A stretch of DNA of 64,000 bases from Paramagnetospirillum caucaseum (GCF_000342045.1 NZ_AONQ01000005.1:49253-113252), one strand, 5' to 3'. Shown: positions 44,372 to 53,254, counted from the first letter of the stretch. Translations and numbers: made by a program. Notes: a model not told the origin generated them from the sequence alone.

Positions 44372-45506
44372 CCGCCAGTTCCAGCATCAGGGCCAGTACC
44401 AGGGCGGCGGCGCCCAGGGCGAACAGCAGATCGTAGGCCCCGGTCGCGGCGAAGACCCAGGCCAGGCCGTAGGCCCCCGCCGCCTGCCCCAGGGCGAAGG
44501 CGGCGGTGGTGCGGCTCCAGGCGGCGCGCTGCGCCCCGGAATCGCCGGGCCGCAATTCCCGCACCCGGCCCAGCACCACCGGCACCACTCCCGGGGTGAA
44601 GCCGCCCATGACCAGGGCCGACAGGCCGAGCCAGCCAACTTCATCGGTGGTCGAGGCCAGGGCGACCACCACGGCCTGGGTGGCCAGGGCCGCCCGCAGG
44701 GTCAGCCCGAAGCCGAAGCGGTCGCCGAGACGGCCCAGCACTACCGGCCCAACCGTGGCGCCCAGGCCGAACAGCAGCCAGATGGCGGCGCCGCGCTCCA
44801 GCCCCAGGCCCAGGCCGCGCGCCACCATGTCCACCAGGAACACCATGTGCGGCACCAGCCCGAAGGCGTTGAGCGCGTAGACCCCCATCAGGGCGCGCAG
44901 GCGGGGATCGCCGGACGGGGGTGCCTGATTTCCCGCCGGCGGCACGGTATCCTCGGGCCAGCCGCGCCACGCCGCCAGGGTGAAACCCAGGCACAGCAGG
45001 CCCAGCGCCACCCAGGTGAGGCCCATCCCCCGGGCGAGCAGCGGGGGCAGCAGGAGGGCCGAGGCGACGGCCCCCAACCCGACCCCCATGAAGATCAGCC
45101 CGCCGGCCAGCCCGCGCCGCGAATCCGGCACATGGGGCAGCGCCAGGGTGGCGGCCAGCACCATGATGATGCCGCCCGCCGCCCCCGAGGCGAAGCGCCA
45201 GACGAAGAACCAGGCGAAGGGCAGGGGCTGGGCGCAGAGCAGGAACGACAGGGCGATCACCATCATCATGGCCCGCAGCGCCCGTGCCGGTCCCAGGCTA
45301 CGGCCGAGGGCGCGGGCCGCCAGGGCGCCGGCCAGATAGCCGGCCAAGTTGGCGGCGCCCAGATAGGCGGCGGACGAGGCGGGGAACCAGCCCTCCCGCA
45401 CCAGGGCCGGAATCAGCGGGGAATAGGCGAAGCGGGCCAGGCCGATACCCACCAGATTGGCGCACAAGGCCGAGAAGGTCGCCCGCCAGGGGCCGGGATG
45501 GTGCAT
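44340..45506 (-). CDS. MFS transporter, YbfB/YjiJ type
   Basis: This 388-residue protein has 12 predicted helices and opens with FSALCANLVGIGLARFAYSPLIPAL, the YbfB/YjiJ-type signature, with a GRLGDRFGFG loop between halves. The ATG at 45506 has GGAG 6 bases before it. The upstream ATG at 45527 has poorer spacing. It is divergent from a LysR regulator (45690), which probably controls it. Substrate unknown. Confidence 0.88.
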   Translation of the reverse strand: MHHPGPWRATFSALCANLVGIGLARFAYSPLIPALVREGWFPASSAAYLGAANLAGYLAGALAARALGRSLGPARALRAMMMVIALSFLLCAQPLPFAWFFVWRFASGAAGGIIMVLAATLALPHVPDSRRGLAGGLIFMGVGLGAVASALLLPPLLARGMGLTWVALGLLCLGFTLAAWRGWPEDTVPPAGNQAPPSGDPRLRALMGVYALNAFGLVPHMVFLVDMVARGLGLGLERGAAIWLLFGLGATVGPVVLGRLGDRFGFGLTLRAALATQAVVVALASTTDEVGWLGLSALVMGGFTPGVVPVVLGRVRELRPGDSGAQRAAWSRTTAAFALGQAAGAYGLAWVFAATGAYDLLFALGAAALVLALMLELAVRPRRISATA

Positions 45507-45531
45507 CGCGCTCTCCGAAAGCCGCATGTCC

Positions 45532-45595
45532 TGCGGGCAGGATGCCCGCGCTCCATAAAGGGAGCCCTTGCATGGAGCGCGGCCGTCCCGGCCGC
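45532..45595. repeat. Extragenic palindromic repeat, copy B
   Basis: A second copy of the 41685-41747 element. It has GCGGGCA/TGCCCGC, GCGCTCCAT/ATGGAGCGC and GCGGCCG/CGGCCGC in the same order. The arm bases that differ between copies (CAG versus CAT) are changed together on both sides, so pairing is preserved. It lies in the divergent gap between the MFS and LysR genes. Confidence 0.75.
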
Positions 45596-45643
45596 CATCA
45601 CCGTTCCACCCTATGCGCCCTTCATATTCAGTTAAAACGATTT

Positions 45644-45657
45644 GATATGATAATATC
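45644..45657. promoter_or_regulatory. Inverted repeat between LysR and MFS genes
   Basis: GATAT-N4-ATATC is an AT-rich dyad 33 bp before the LysR start, in the divergent gap. It is a candidate LysR binding site that could control both genes. Assignment rests on position and symmetry only. Confidence 0.4.
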
Positions 45658-45689
45658 GATCACCAGATGAGATGGGTTGGAGGCGTATC

Positions 45690-46577
45690 ATGGATGCCGG
45701 CGATCTTCGGGTGTTCGAGGCGGTGGCCCGTCTGGGCGGCATGAGCCGGGCGGCGGCCGAGCTGAACACCGTGCAGTCCAACGTTACCGCCCGCATCCGC
45801 CTGCTGGAGGAGCAGGTGGGGGCCGGGCTGTTCGAGCGCCATTCGCGCGGCGTCGCCCTGACGCCCGCCGGGCGGCGGCTGATGCCCTATGCGTTGCAGG
45901 TGATCAGCCTGCTGAAGGACGCCCGCCGGGCGGTGACCGACAACGGCGAGCCCGCCGGCGATCTGGTGGTCGGTTCGCTGGAAACCACGCTGTCCATGCA
46001 TCTGGCGCCGCTGCTGACCGGCTTCGTCGAGCGCTGGCCCGCCGTCGACCTGTCCATCCGGGGCGGCACCACGCGGGAAGGCATCGAACAGGTGCTGGAG
46101 CGCCGGCTGGAGGGCGCCTTCGTCAGCGGCCCGGTCAACCACCCCGATCTGGTGGAGGAGACGGTGTTCCGCGAGGAACTGGTGGTGCTGACCGCGCCCG
46201 GTATCCTGCGCCTCGACTGGTCGGCGGGGTTGGCGGGCTTGCGCATCGTGGTGCTGCGCTCGGGCTGTTCCTACCGCCAGCGGCTGGAGGACATCCTCGC
46301 CCGGCGAGGGGTGGTGGGTTTGCGGTTGCTGGAATTCGGCACGCTGGAGGCCATCTTCGGCTGCGTCGCCGCCGGCATGGGAATCACCTTGCTGCCGCGC
46401 CGCATGATGGAACGGGTGTGGCGCGACCGCCGTGTCGCCGTCCATACCCTGCCGCCCGACGAGGCCATGGTCGATACGGTGTTCATCCGCCGCCGCGATT
46501 CCTTCGTTTCCAGCGCCCAGGCCGCTTTTCTCGGCCATGTGCGCGACGGCCTGGCCCGCGTCCAGGCGGCGGAATAG
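45690..46577 (+). CDS. LysR family transcriptional regulator
   Basis: This 295-residue LysR has the N-terminal HTH (LRVFEAVARLGGMSRAAAEL, NTVQSNVTARIRLLEEQVGA, LFERHSRGVALTPAGRRL) and a substrate-binding domain. GGAGG precedes the ATG at 45690. It is divergent from the MFS transporter and probably regulates it. Confidence 0.93.
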   Translation: MDAGDLRVFEAVARLGGMSRAAAELNTVQSNVTARIRLLEEQVGAGLFERHSRGVALTPAGRRLMPYALQVISLLKDARRAVTDNGEPAGDLVVGSLETTLSMHLAPLLTGFVERWPAVDLSIRGGTTREGIEQVLERRLEGAFVSGPVNHPDLVEETVFREELVVLTAPGILRLDWSAGLAGLRIVVLRSGCSYRQRLEDILARRGVVGLRLLEFGTLEAIFGCVAAGMGITLLPRRMMERVWRDRRVAVHTLPPDEAMVDTVFIRRRDSFVSSAQAAFLGHVRDGLARVQAAE

Positions 46578-46646
46578 GGCAACAGCTATTGCATCGCAGT
46601 AGAGGGACGGGTATATAGCGGGCCAGTGACGCACACGTACGTGCCT

Positions 46647-46787
46647 ATGGCCCTTGTCGGTTATGCAACGTCGGACGCGTCCTTTTTGGAAGAGCCGCCG
46701 GGTTCTTTGGCGGCGCCCGAAAGGGAGGTGGACATGTTCGTGACCCACAAGATGGGCTTTATCCCGGAAATCTGTACCAGTATGTGA
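46647..46787 (+). CDS. Possible leader peptide upstream of homospermidine synthase
   Basis: A 46-codon frame ends MFVTHKMGFIPEICTSM and stops at 46787, 145 bp before hss. An inner ATG at 46734 has GGGAGGTGG right before it and would give a 17-residue peptide. A GC-rich inverted segment follows the stop. Leader peptides that sense polyamines are known before other polyamine genes, but no homology is claimed here. The rest of the 46578-46932 gap shows no other gene. Confidence 0.4.
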   Translation: MALVGYATSDASFLEEPPGSLAAPEREVDMFVTHKMGFIPEICTSM

Positions 46788-46932
46788 CGGCGGTCGCGGC
46801 CGGGTTTCCGGTCGCCTGCCGCCGTTGTCGTCGAACGCGGGCGCCTCGCGGAGCCCGTGGACAGGAGCGTTGTTGATGGCATCAGGTTCCGGCCTCGCCG
46901 CCGGACCAAACCGAGGTAAGGGGAGTACCGCT

Positions 46933-48336
46933 ATGCGCACCATTGTCTTCAAGGGCCGTTTGGTCATCATCGGCTGCGGCAGCATCGGCCAGGGCATCCT
47001 GCCCCTCATCCTGCGCCATATCGAGATCAAACCGGCCCAGATCACCATCATCACGGCCTGCGAGCGCGGCCGTGGGGTTGCCGCCGAATACGGCATCGAA
47101 TTCATCAACAAGCCGCTGACCAAGGACGATTTCCGCGACCGCCTGACTCCCATGCTGCGCAAGGGCGACTTCCTGCTGAATCTTTCGGTGGATGTGTCGT
47201 CGACCGCGCTGGTCGAGCTGTGCCGCGATCTCGGCGTGCTGTATCAGGACACCTGCATCGAGCCCTGGGCCGGCGGCTACACCGATTCCAGCCTGTCGCC
47301 CTCCTTGCGGACCAATTACGCCCTGCGCGAGGAGATGCTGCGCCTGCGGGTCGACGGCCCGGCGCCCACGGCGCTGACCACCCACGGCGCCAATCCCGGC
47401 CTGGTCTCTCATTTCGTCAAGCAGGCGCTGCTGAACATCGCAGCCGACACCGGCCTGGGAAGCGAAATTCCCAAGGACCGGCGCGGCTGGGGCGAGTTGG
47501 CGTCCCGGCTGGGGGTCAAGGTCATCCACGTCGCCGAGCGCGACACCCAGCAGGGCTCCACCCCCAAGGGCCCCGACGAGTTCGTCAACACCTGGTCCAT
47601 CGACGGCTTCGTGGGCGAGGGCTGCCAGCCGGCCGAACTGGGCTGGGGCACCCACGAGAAGGAGATGCCGGCCGACGGCCGCCGCCACGAGTTCGGCGGC
47701 GACGCCGCCATCTACCTGATGAAGCCGGGGGCCAGCCAGAAGGTGCGGACCTGGACGCCGGTGGAAGGCGCCTTCCACGGCTACCTCATCACCCATAACG
47801 AATCCATCTCCATCGCCGATTACTTCACGGTGAAGGAGGAAGGTCGGGTCGCCTACCGCCCGACCGTGCACTACGCCTATCACCCCTGCGACGCCGCCGT
47901 GCTGTCGCTGCACGAACTGGCCGGCAAGAACTGGGTGATGCCGTCGAAGCAGCGCCTGATGGTCAAGGAACTGGTCAGCGGCATCGACGAACTGGGCGTG
48001 CTGATCGCCGGCCACGCCAAGGGCGCCTATTGGTACGGCTCGCAACTGTCCATCGCCGAGGCGCGCGAACTGGCGCCCCACAACAGCGCCACCAGCCTGC
48101 AGGTCACCGCCACGGTGCTGGCCGGCATGATCTGGGCGCTGGAAAATCCCATGATGGGGGTGGTCGAGCCCGACGAGATCGACTTCCGGCGGATTCTTGA
48201 AATCGCCCGGCCCTATCTCGGCCCGGTGGTCGGAGTCTACACCGACTGGACGCCGCTGGACGGGCGTGGAACCCTGTTCGCCGAGGATCTGGATACCTCG
48301 GACCCCTGGCAGTTCAAGAATGTCCGGGTGATTTGA
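46933..48336 (+). CDS. hss: Homospermidine synthase
   Basis: This 467-residue protein matches bacterial homospermidine synthase, which joins two putrescines using NAD. The Rossmann start is GRLVIIGCGSIGQGILPLIL. TCIEPWAGGY, LTTHGANPGLVSHFVKQAL and the HNESISIADYF region follow. Length is normal. The ATG at 46933 has GGGGAG 10 bases upstream. A long gap with a possible leader peptide precedes it. Homospermidine is a common polyamine in alphaproteobacteria. Confidence 0.95.
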   Translation: MRTIVFKGRLVIIGCGSIGQGILPLILRHIEIKPAQITIITACERGRGVAAEYGIEFINKPLTKDDFRDRLTPMLRKGDFLLNLSVDVSSTALVELCRDLGVLYQDTCIEPWAGGYTDSSLSPSLRTNYALREEMLRLRVDGPAPTALTTHGANPGLVSHFVKQALLNIAADTGLGSEIPKDRRGWGELASRLGVKVIHVAERDTQQGSTPKGPDEFVNTWSIDGFVGEGCQPAELGWGTHEKEMPADGRRHEFGGDAAIYLMKPGASQKVRTWTPVEGAFHGYLITHNESISIADYFTVKEEGRVAYRPTVHYAYHPCDAAVLSLHELAGKNWVMPSKQRLMVKELVSGIDELGVLIAGHAKGAYWYGSQLSIAEARELAPHNSATSLQVTATVLAGMIWALENPMMGVVEPDEIDFRRILEIARPYLGPVVGVYTDWTPLDGRGTLFAEDLDTSDPWQFKNVRVI

Positions 48337-48340
48337 TCCG

Positions 48341-48652
48341 CTACTTGCAGACGAAGTAGTTGTCTGTCCGCGCCATGGGCGGGCAGGCCTGTTCCGGCTC
48401 GCGGTTGAGGCGGCGCTCCTGGTTGTCGCTGATGCAGCGCTGGGCGGCGGAGTCGTCGCCGATGGAGGCGAGGTTCATACGGGTGAAGCCGTTGGAACAG
48501 GTCCGTCCGGCGGCATGGCGGCAGGATTCCAGCTTCATGGAATCACCGCAATTGACGTGATGGTAGGTGGAGCCGTCGGGGCGGCGGAAGGTGGTGACCT
48601 CGGCGCAGGCGCCGAGGGAGAGAAGCAACAACGCGGCCGCGACGAATCTCAT
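48341..48652 (-). CDS. Small Cys-rich lipoprotein
   Basis: This 103-residue lipoprotein has signal MRFVAAALLLLSLGAC with lipobox LGAC. The mature part has seven more Cys (CGDSMKLESC, TCSNGF, RCISD, ACPPM, FVCK), so disulfides are likely. No known family is recognised. Its ribosome site AGAGGA lies inside the right arm of the 15-bp hairpin 48661-48696. An alternative ATG at 48661 lies at the base of that hairpin. Confidence 0.65.
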   Translation of the reverse strand: MRFVAAALLLLSLGACAEVTTFRRPDGSTYHHVNCGDSMKLESCRHAAGRTCSNGFTRMNLASIGDDSAAQRCISDNQERRLNREPEQACPPMARTDNYFVCK

Positions 48653-48660
48653 GCTTTCCA

Positions 48661-48696
48661 TCCTCTGGCTCCCGGTCCGGGCCGGGAGCCAGAGGA
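48661..48696 (-). promoter_or_regulatory. 15-bp perfect hairpin covering the lipoprotein ribosome site
   Basis: Positions 48661-48675 pair exactly with 48682-48696 around a 6-base loop. On the minus strand the 3' arm ends AGAGGA, 8 bases before the ATG at 48652. The structure would block ribosome entry unless it opens. It could also end transcription of the upstream cluster, but no T-run follows. Confidence 0.6.
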
Positions 48697-48727
48697 TAGC
48701 TTTCCGTTTCCGCCGATGCAAACGGGT

Positions 48728-48916
48728 CTACATCTTCAGGCGACTGGCGTGGCGGGCTTCCTCGCTGGCTTCGATGCCTACCGAGGCGATGGATTCGGCC
48801 AGGCCGCCGAATCCCATCCGCCGGGCTTCATGGGCGAGGTCGTCGAGCAGCCGGGCGATCTGGGCCGCGGCGGCGGCGGCGGGCAGGCCCGACGGGCCCT
48901 TGCCGATGGTGATCAT
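48728..48916 (-). CDS. Hypothetical protein, 62 residues
   Basis: A small helical protein starting MITIGKGPSGLPAAAAAAQI, with a repeat-like C-terminal helix (LAHEARRMGFGGLAESIASV) and RLKM end. AAGGAAAGGA lies about 7 bases before the ATG. No membrane segment is seen. It lies after the ribbon-helix-helix gene in the same direction. Confidence 0.55.
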   Translation of the reverse strand: MITIGKGPSGLPAAAAAAQIARLLDDLAHEARRMGFGGLAESIASVGIEASEEARHASRLKM

Positions 48917-48941
48917 GGCGTGATCCTTTCCTTAAGGCGTC

Positions 48942-49370
48942 TCAGGCCGGAACCGGCTGGCTGGGCTGGGCGGCCATGTTGCCGTTGAGGACGAATACCC
49001 GGATGGCCGAGGTCAGGCTGCTGGCCTCGTAGCGGCGCCGGGCGGCGTCGCACAGATCGTCGATGGTGCAATGGGCCTCACCGGCCATCCGTTCCAGGGC
49101 GCTCCAGAACTCGTTCTCGAGCTTGACGCTGGTCCGCTTGCCCTTGATGCGGACGTTGCGGCAGAGCAGCGTCACCGGCCGTTTGCGCGGCGCCTCCTCC
49201 CTGGCATAGGCCTCGGGATCGGCGAGGCGCTCGTCGAGGGTGTTGATGGCGACCTCGAGGATCGCCATCAACGGGCCGTCGTCACGTTCGAACGCCTTGT
49301 CGGCCAGACGCTTCAACTCGATGCGCAGGTTGAGGTCGGCGATCATGCCCTGGCGGTCTTGCCAATTCAT
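48942..49370 (-). CDS. Ribbon-helix-helix domain protein
   Basis: This 142-residue protein has a helical N-terminal half and a C-terminal RHH-type segment: KRTSVKLENEFWSALERMAG, TIDDLCDAARRRY and SLTSAIRVFVL, as in the RHH_4 family. It may bind DNA. It is 7 bp from the acetyltransferase gene, in the same direction. Confidence 0.7.
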   Translation of the reverse strand: MNWQDRQGMIADLNLRIELKRLADKAFERDDGPLMAILEVAINTLDERLADPEAYAREEAPRKRPVTLLCRNVRIKGKRTSVKLENEFWSALERMAGEAHCTIDDLCDAARRRYEASSLTSAIRVFVLNGNMAAQPSQPVPA

Positions 49371-49377
49371 CTCCGGG

Positions 49378-49986
49378 CTACTCCGCCGCCGAGAGATGCA
49401 GGGGAGCCCGGTTCAGCTTGCTGAAATCCCAACTGCCCTCCGGCTGGACGATCAGGGATTCGAAATCCGGATCGCCGAACGGGCCGGCCTGGATGGCGCC
49501 CAGGTCGGGACGGCGCGGGATGTCGTGGACGATGGGCACCAGGGTGCCGCGGTACATGCTGACGGCCTCGCCCGACTGGCGGCCGCCGAAGCGCTTCCAG
49601 AAATTGACCGTCTCCAGCCGGGCGCGCCCGGCGGCGATGCGGAATCCCTTCTGCCGGGCCAGCTCCAGGGCGGCGCGGGCCAGGGAGGCCAGAACCTGGT
49701 AGGAACGGTAGCGCTTGCGGATGCCGACCCGCTCCAGCAGGGCGAAGTCGGCGAACCAGCGCACCCGGATGACCCCGGCCGGATCGCCGTCGACGAAGGC
49801 GATCAGGTGGGTGGCGACATAATCGTTGCCGTTGAATTCGTCGAAATAGGTGATGTTGTCCTCTTCGGCAAGGAATACCGCCGCGCGAATGGCCATGGCC
49901 ATGGCGAACTCGTCCGGGGTCCGGACGATCTTCACGGTAACCGACGCGCTGGGGACCTTGCTACCGTTGCGGATCTCTGTCGTCAT
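49378..49986 (-). CDS. GNAT-family N-acetyltransferase
   Basis: This 202-residue protein has an N-terminal GNAT fold: VTVKIVRTPDEFAMAMAIRA, FDEFNGNDYVATHLIAFVDG and the acetyl-CoA loop RVGIRKRYRSYQVLASLARA. The ATG at 49986 is the first in a good context. The substrate is not known. It is divergent from the LysR gene at 50092. Confidence 0.8.
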   Translation of the reverse strand: MTTEIRNGSKVPSASVTVKIVRTPDEFAMAMAIRAAVFLAEEDNITYFDEFNGNDYVATHLIAFVDGDPAGVIRVRWFADFALLERVGIRKRYRSYQVLASLARAALELARQKGFRIAAGRARLETVNFWKRFGGRQSGEAVSMYRGTLVPIVHDIPRRPDLGAIQAGPFGDPDFESLIVQPEGSWDFSKLNRAPLHLSAAE

Positions 49987-50091
49987 CGGTGCGCCTCCAT
50001 GCAAGAAACTCGATGGGGGCTATCTTGCAGGGATGCACGGTGTTACGGTATGCCGTGAAATGTGAATACCGAGGGGTGGCGCGAAGGGGCC

Positions 50092-51024
50092 ATGGGTCAG
50101 TTTCGCCTGCATGACTGGAACGACGTCCGGCTGATCATCGCCTGCGCCGAGCACAAGAGCTTCGCCGCCGCGGCTGTCGCCATGGGGGTCGACCAGACCA
50201 CGGTCAGCCGCAGGATCGGCAACATGGAGGCCGCCATCGGGCGGCCGCTGTTCACCCGGCGCAAGTCGGGGGCGACCCCGACCCCGGCGGGCGAGGCCCT
50301 GCTGGAGCGGGCGCGGGCCATGGCGACCCTGGCTGACGACTTCGAAGGCGCCATGCAGGGCCTGACCAGCTTTCAGACCCCCAAGGTGACGGTGGCGGCC
50401 AGCGAGGGATTGCTGACCTACACCCTGATCCCCGCCCTGATGGGCCAGGACAAGCACGAATTGCCCCTGGACCGCAGCCTGGTGAGGGCGCCGCTGCCCA
50501 AGCTGGCCTTCACCACGGCGCCGGGAAAGGCCGATATTTCCATCATGGCCACCTCGCCGGGCGACCTGCCCCGGGTCAGCGGCCCGGTCCATGTGCGCCG
50601 GGTCGGCACCATGAATTTCGTTCCGGTGGCCAGCCGGGATTTCCTGCACGAGCTGCGGGGAGTCTCCAGCTTCGACGATCTGGCGGAGCTGCCGCTGCTC
50701 GACATCGGCATCTATCGCGCCATCCGCGGGCTCGATTCCTGGAACGGCCTAGTGGCCGGCAAGCAGGGCGAAGGGGTGAGCGTGGCCGCCAACACCCCCA
50801 AGCTCCAGCGTCCCTTGCTGGGCGGCGAGGGGGTGTCGGTCCTGCCCGACTATTCCACCCTCTACGAGCCCCGCCTGGAGGTCATCGACGTGGCGGCTCC
50901 GTCCATGGCGGTTTCCCTGTGGCTGGTGTCCCACGAAGACACCCTGCGCGAGCCCTCGGTGCGCGGATTGTATGATCTGCTGGCCGGGATGTTCACCGCA
51001 TCCTCGTGGTACCGCGAGAAGTGA
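50092..51024 (+). CDS. LysR family transcriptional regulator
   Basis: This 310-residue LysR has HTH at DWNDVRLIIACAEHKSFAAA, VDQTTVSRRIGNMEAAIGRP and LFTRRKSGATPTPAGEALL. The ligand domain is intact to TASSWYREK. GAAGGGG precedes the ATG. A GTG at 50062 is an alternative. It is divergent from the acetyltransferase. Confidence 0.92.
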   Translation: MGQFRLHDWNDVRLIIACAEHKSFAAAAVAMGVDQTTVSRRIGNMEAAIGRPLFTRRKSGATPTPAGEALLERARAMATLADDFEGAMQGLTSFQTPKVTVAASEGLLTYTLIPALMGQDKHELPLDRSLVRAPLPKLAFTTAPGKADISIMATSPGDLPRVSGPVHVRRVGTMNFVPVASRDFLHELRGVSSFDDLAELPLLDIGIYRAIRGLDSWNGLVAGKQGEGVSVAANTPKLQRPLLGGEGVSVLPDYSTLYEPRLEVIDVAAPSMAVSLWLVSHEDTLREPSVRGLYDLLAGMFTASSWYREK

Positions 51025-51142
51025 GACCGGCCGCGGCCGGGCGGGTATTTGCATACTCTGGTATTCAGCTGCATACTAAAAACGGTTGCGTTTAGATGAG
51101 CGTTAGCTAGAATACGACAAGGTTTCTCACTCAATTAGGGGT

Positions 51143-51616
51143 ATGGTTTTGGTGAAGCGCAATGTATCGACCCGTGGTCGGCTGGAGAGCGGGGCCCCCA
51201 ATCCGGTGGATGTCCATGTGGGTGGCCGCATGCGGCTGCGCCGGACGCTGCTGGGCATGAGCCAGGAAAAGTTGGGCGAGGCCATTGGGCTGACCTTCCA
51301 GCAGGTGCAGAAGTACGAGCGCGGCGCCAACCGCATCGGCGCCTCGCGCCTGTTCGACCTGTCGCGCGTCCTCGACGTGCCGGTGTCCTATTTCTTCGAC
51401 GACATGGCCGATCAGGTCCAGGCCCAGAGCCCGGTGAACATCATCAAGGGCTCGGCCGGGCTGTCCGAGGAGCCGGCCACCTTCGAGGCCGATCCCATGA
51501 CCAAGCGCGAGACGCTGGAACTGGTGCGCGCCTATTACAACATCACCGATCCCCAGGTCAGGAAGCGGGTATACGAACTGGCCAAGGCCCTGGCCGCCGT
51601 CGCCGGCGCCGAATAG
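51143..51616 (+). CDS. XRE-family transcriptional regulator
   Basis: This 157-residue protein has a Xre HTH at about residues 25-85 (MRLRRTLLGMSQEKLGEAIG, LTFQQVQKYERGANRI, LSRVLDVPVSYFFDD) and a C-terminal helical tail. It resembles PraR/SinR-like alphaproteobacterial regulators linked to surface and biofilm traits. A terminator follows. Confidence 0.9.
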   Translation: MVLVKRNVSTRGRLESGAPNPVDVHVGGRMRLRRTLLGMSQEKLGEAIGLTFQQVQKYERGANRIGASRLFDLSRVLDVPVSYFFDDMADQVQAQSPVNIIKGSAGLSEEPATFEADPMTKRETLELVRAYYNITDPQVRKRVYELAKALAAVAGAE

Positions 51617-51638
51617 CCTGAATCGTCACGAGTGAGAG

Positions 51639-51672
51639 AAGCGGCCGGGGCCATGCTCCGGCCGCTTTCGTT
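51639..51672 (+). terminator. Probable rho-independent terminator
   Basis: A 10-bp stem (51639-51648 with 51658-51667) of AAGCGGCCGG and its complement, followed by a short T-rich TTCGTT. It lies 22 bp after the XRE gene. Confidence 0.7.
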
Positions 51673-51767
51673 CCGGGGGCATGCCTGGGTCCTTGTCATT
51701 CGTCACGCCCCGCGCCATTCTCGCAGGGATATTTTCCCTGCCCCTCCGGATCCAAGCCGCCGCCATC

Positions 51768-52670
51768 ATGGATGATTCCCACGACTTTCCCGAGATGATG
51801 GACACCCACCAGGTGGCCCGTTACCTGCGCGTCAAGGAGCGCAAGGTCTACGAATTGCTGAAGGAACGGCGCATTCCCTGTACCCGGGTCACCGGCAAGT
51901 GGCTGTTTCCCAAGGGCGAGATCGACGCCTGGCTGAAGCGCAACAGCGCCTCGCCCGCCGACACGCCCCGGCAGGGCCAGGTGCCCATGGTGGTGGCGGG
52001 CAGTCACGACCCCCTGCTGGAATGGTGCCTGCGCGAAGTGGGCGGCGGGCTGGCGGTGCTGCCGGGATCGTCCATGGACGGATTGCGGCAGTTGGCCCTG
52101 GGCGAGGCGGCGGTGGCCGGCATCCATCTGCTCGACTCCGAGAGCGGCGCCTACAACCTGCCGCAGGTCCAGGAGATGCTGGCCGAGCGCAACGTGGTGC
52201 TGATCGAGTGGGCCTGGCGCCAGCAGGGGCTGGTGGTGGCCTCCGGCAATCCGCTGGGAATTGGGTCGCTGGCCGATCTGGTGGCGGCCAAGGCCCGGGT
52301 GGTGCTGCGTCAGGAAGGGGCGGGCAGCCGCCTGCTGCTCGACCGGCTGCTGGCCGAGGCCGGCATTGCCGCCGATGCCCTGACCACGGCGCAGGTGCCG
52401 GTGCGCAGCGAAACCGACGTGGGGCTGGCCATCCTGGAAGGCGCCGCCGATGCCGGGCTGGCGGTGGCCTCGGTGGCCAAGAGCCTGAAGCTGGATTTCG
52501 TGCCCCTGCACCGCGAGCGTTTCGATCTGGCCATCGACCGCCGCGCCTATTTCGAGCCGCCCATCCAGGCGCTGCTGGCCTTCGCCCGCACCATCGAGTT
52601 CGCCCGGCGGGTGGAGACCCTGGGCGGCTACGACGTTTCCGGAACCGGCTCCATCCGCTGGAACGGCTGA
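51768..52670 (+). CDS. HTH plus periplasmic-binding-like regulator
   Basis: This 300-residue protein has an excisionase-type HTH (MDTHQVARYLRVKERKVYEL then RIPCTRVTGKWLFPKGEIDA) fused to a PBP-like domain (about 90-290: VVAGSHDPLLEWCLREVGGG, VLRQEGAGSRLLLDRLL). This pairing is found in regulators of molybdate/tungstate or related uptake. The neighbouring DUF2478 gene supports a link with molybdenum. The ATG at 51768 gives the complete HTH. Confidence 0.82.
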   Translation: MDDSHDFPEMMDTHQVARYLRVKERKVYELLKERRIPCTRVTGKWLFPKGEIDAWLKRNSASPADTPRQGQVPMVVAGSHDPLLEWCLREVGGGLAVLPGSSMDGLRQLALGEAAVAGIHLLDSESGAYNLPQVQEMLAERNVVLIEWAWRQQGLVVASGNPLGIGSLADLVAAKARVVLRQEGAGSRLLLDRLLAEAGIAADALTTAQVPVRSETDVGLAILEGAADAGLAVASVAKSLKLDFVPLHRERFDLAIDRRAYFEPPIQALLAFARTIEFARRVETLGGYDVSGTGSIRWNG

Positions 52671-53254
52671 TCCCCGGCGGATTCCTGGAGTCCGCGCAAC
52701 AGCCGTGACGAGCGCGGCACCCCGCGCGGCCGGACATTCTCCCACCAGCGCATCAGGACGCCGCAGCCTGGGGTCAATTCCTCGGCCAGGCCGCCGGTGA
52801 ATTCCCGCCAGCGCTCCAGCAGCGGCGCCTCCACCGAGGTGAGCAGGGGGATGCCCAGGCTGACCGCGGCCAGAATCTCGTCGACCATGCCGCGGCCCTG
52901 GGATTCCAGCTTGCCGAATTTGTTGACCACCAGCAGGTCGGTTCCATCCTCCACCGCCCGGCGCAGGACGGAACTGGCCTCGGCCACCGCCTGGGTGTCG
53001 ACCCGGCAGCAGGTGGAGCCGCTCCCCAGGTCCTGGCTGATACGGAATTGCTGGCCGTTTTCGATATCCACCAGGGTCATGGTGCAGGCGCAGTCGCCGG
53101 ACGGCGCCGAATTGCGCTGGACCAGCCCGCGCACCAGATAGCCCTGGCCCTGCAGGATGCGGGCGAAGCCTTCCATGGAATCGGGCACGCTGGCGTCCGG
53201 CGGTCTCACGATGACGCCGATCTTCAGCGGGGGCGCGGTATCATCTTCGGCCAT
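52628..53254 (-). CDS. DUF2478 protein, molybdenum-metabolism associated
   Basis: This 208-residue protein has LVRGLVQRNSAPSGDCACTM, FRISQDLGSGSTCCRVD and DLLVVNKFGKLESQGRGMVD, the core of DUF2478, often encoded with molybdenum ABC transporters. It is P-loop-like in fold but lacks an obvious Walker A. It converges with the HTH-PBP gene, overlapping by 43 bp. Confidence 0.82.
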   Translation of the reverse strand: MAEDDTAPPLKIGVIVRPPDASVPDSMEGFARILQGQGYLVRGLVQRNSAPSGDCACTMTLVDIENGQQFRISQDLGSGSTCCRVDTQAVAEASSVLRRAVEDGTDLLVVNKFGKLESQGRGMVDEILAAVSLGIPLLTSVEAPLLERWREFTGGLAEELTPGCGVLMRWWENVRPRGVPRSSRLLRGLQESAGDQPFQRMEPVPETS

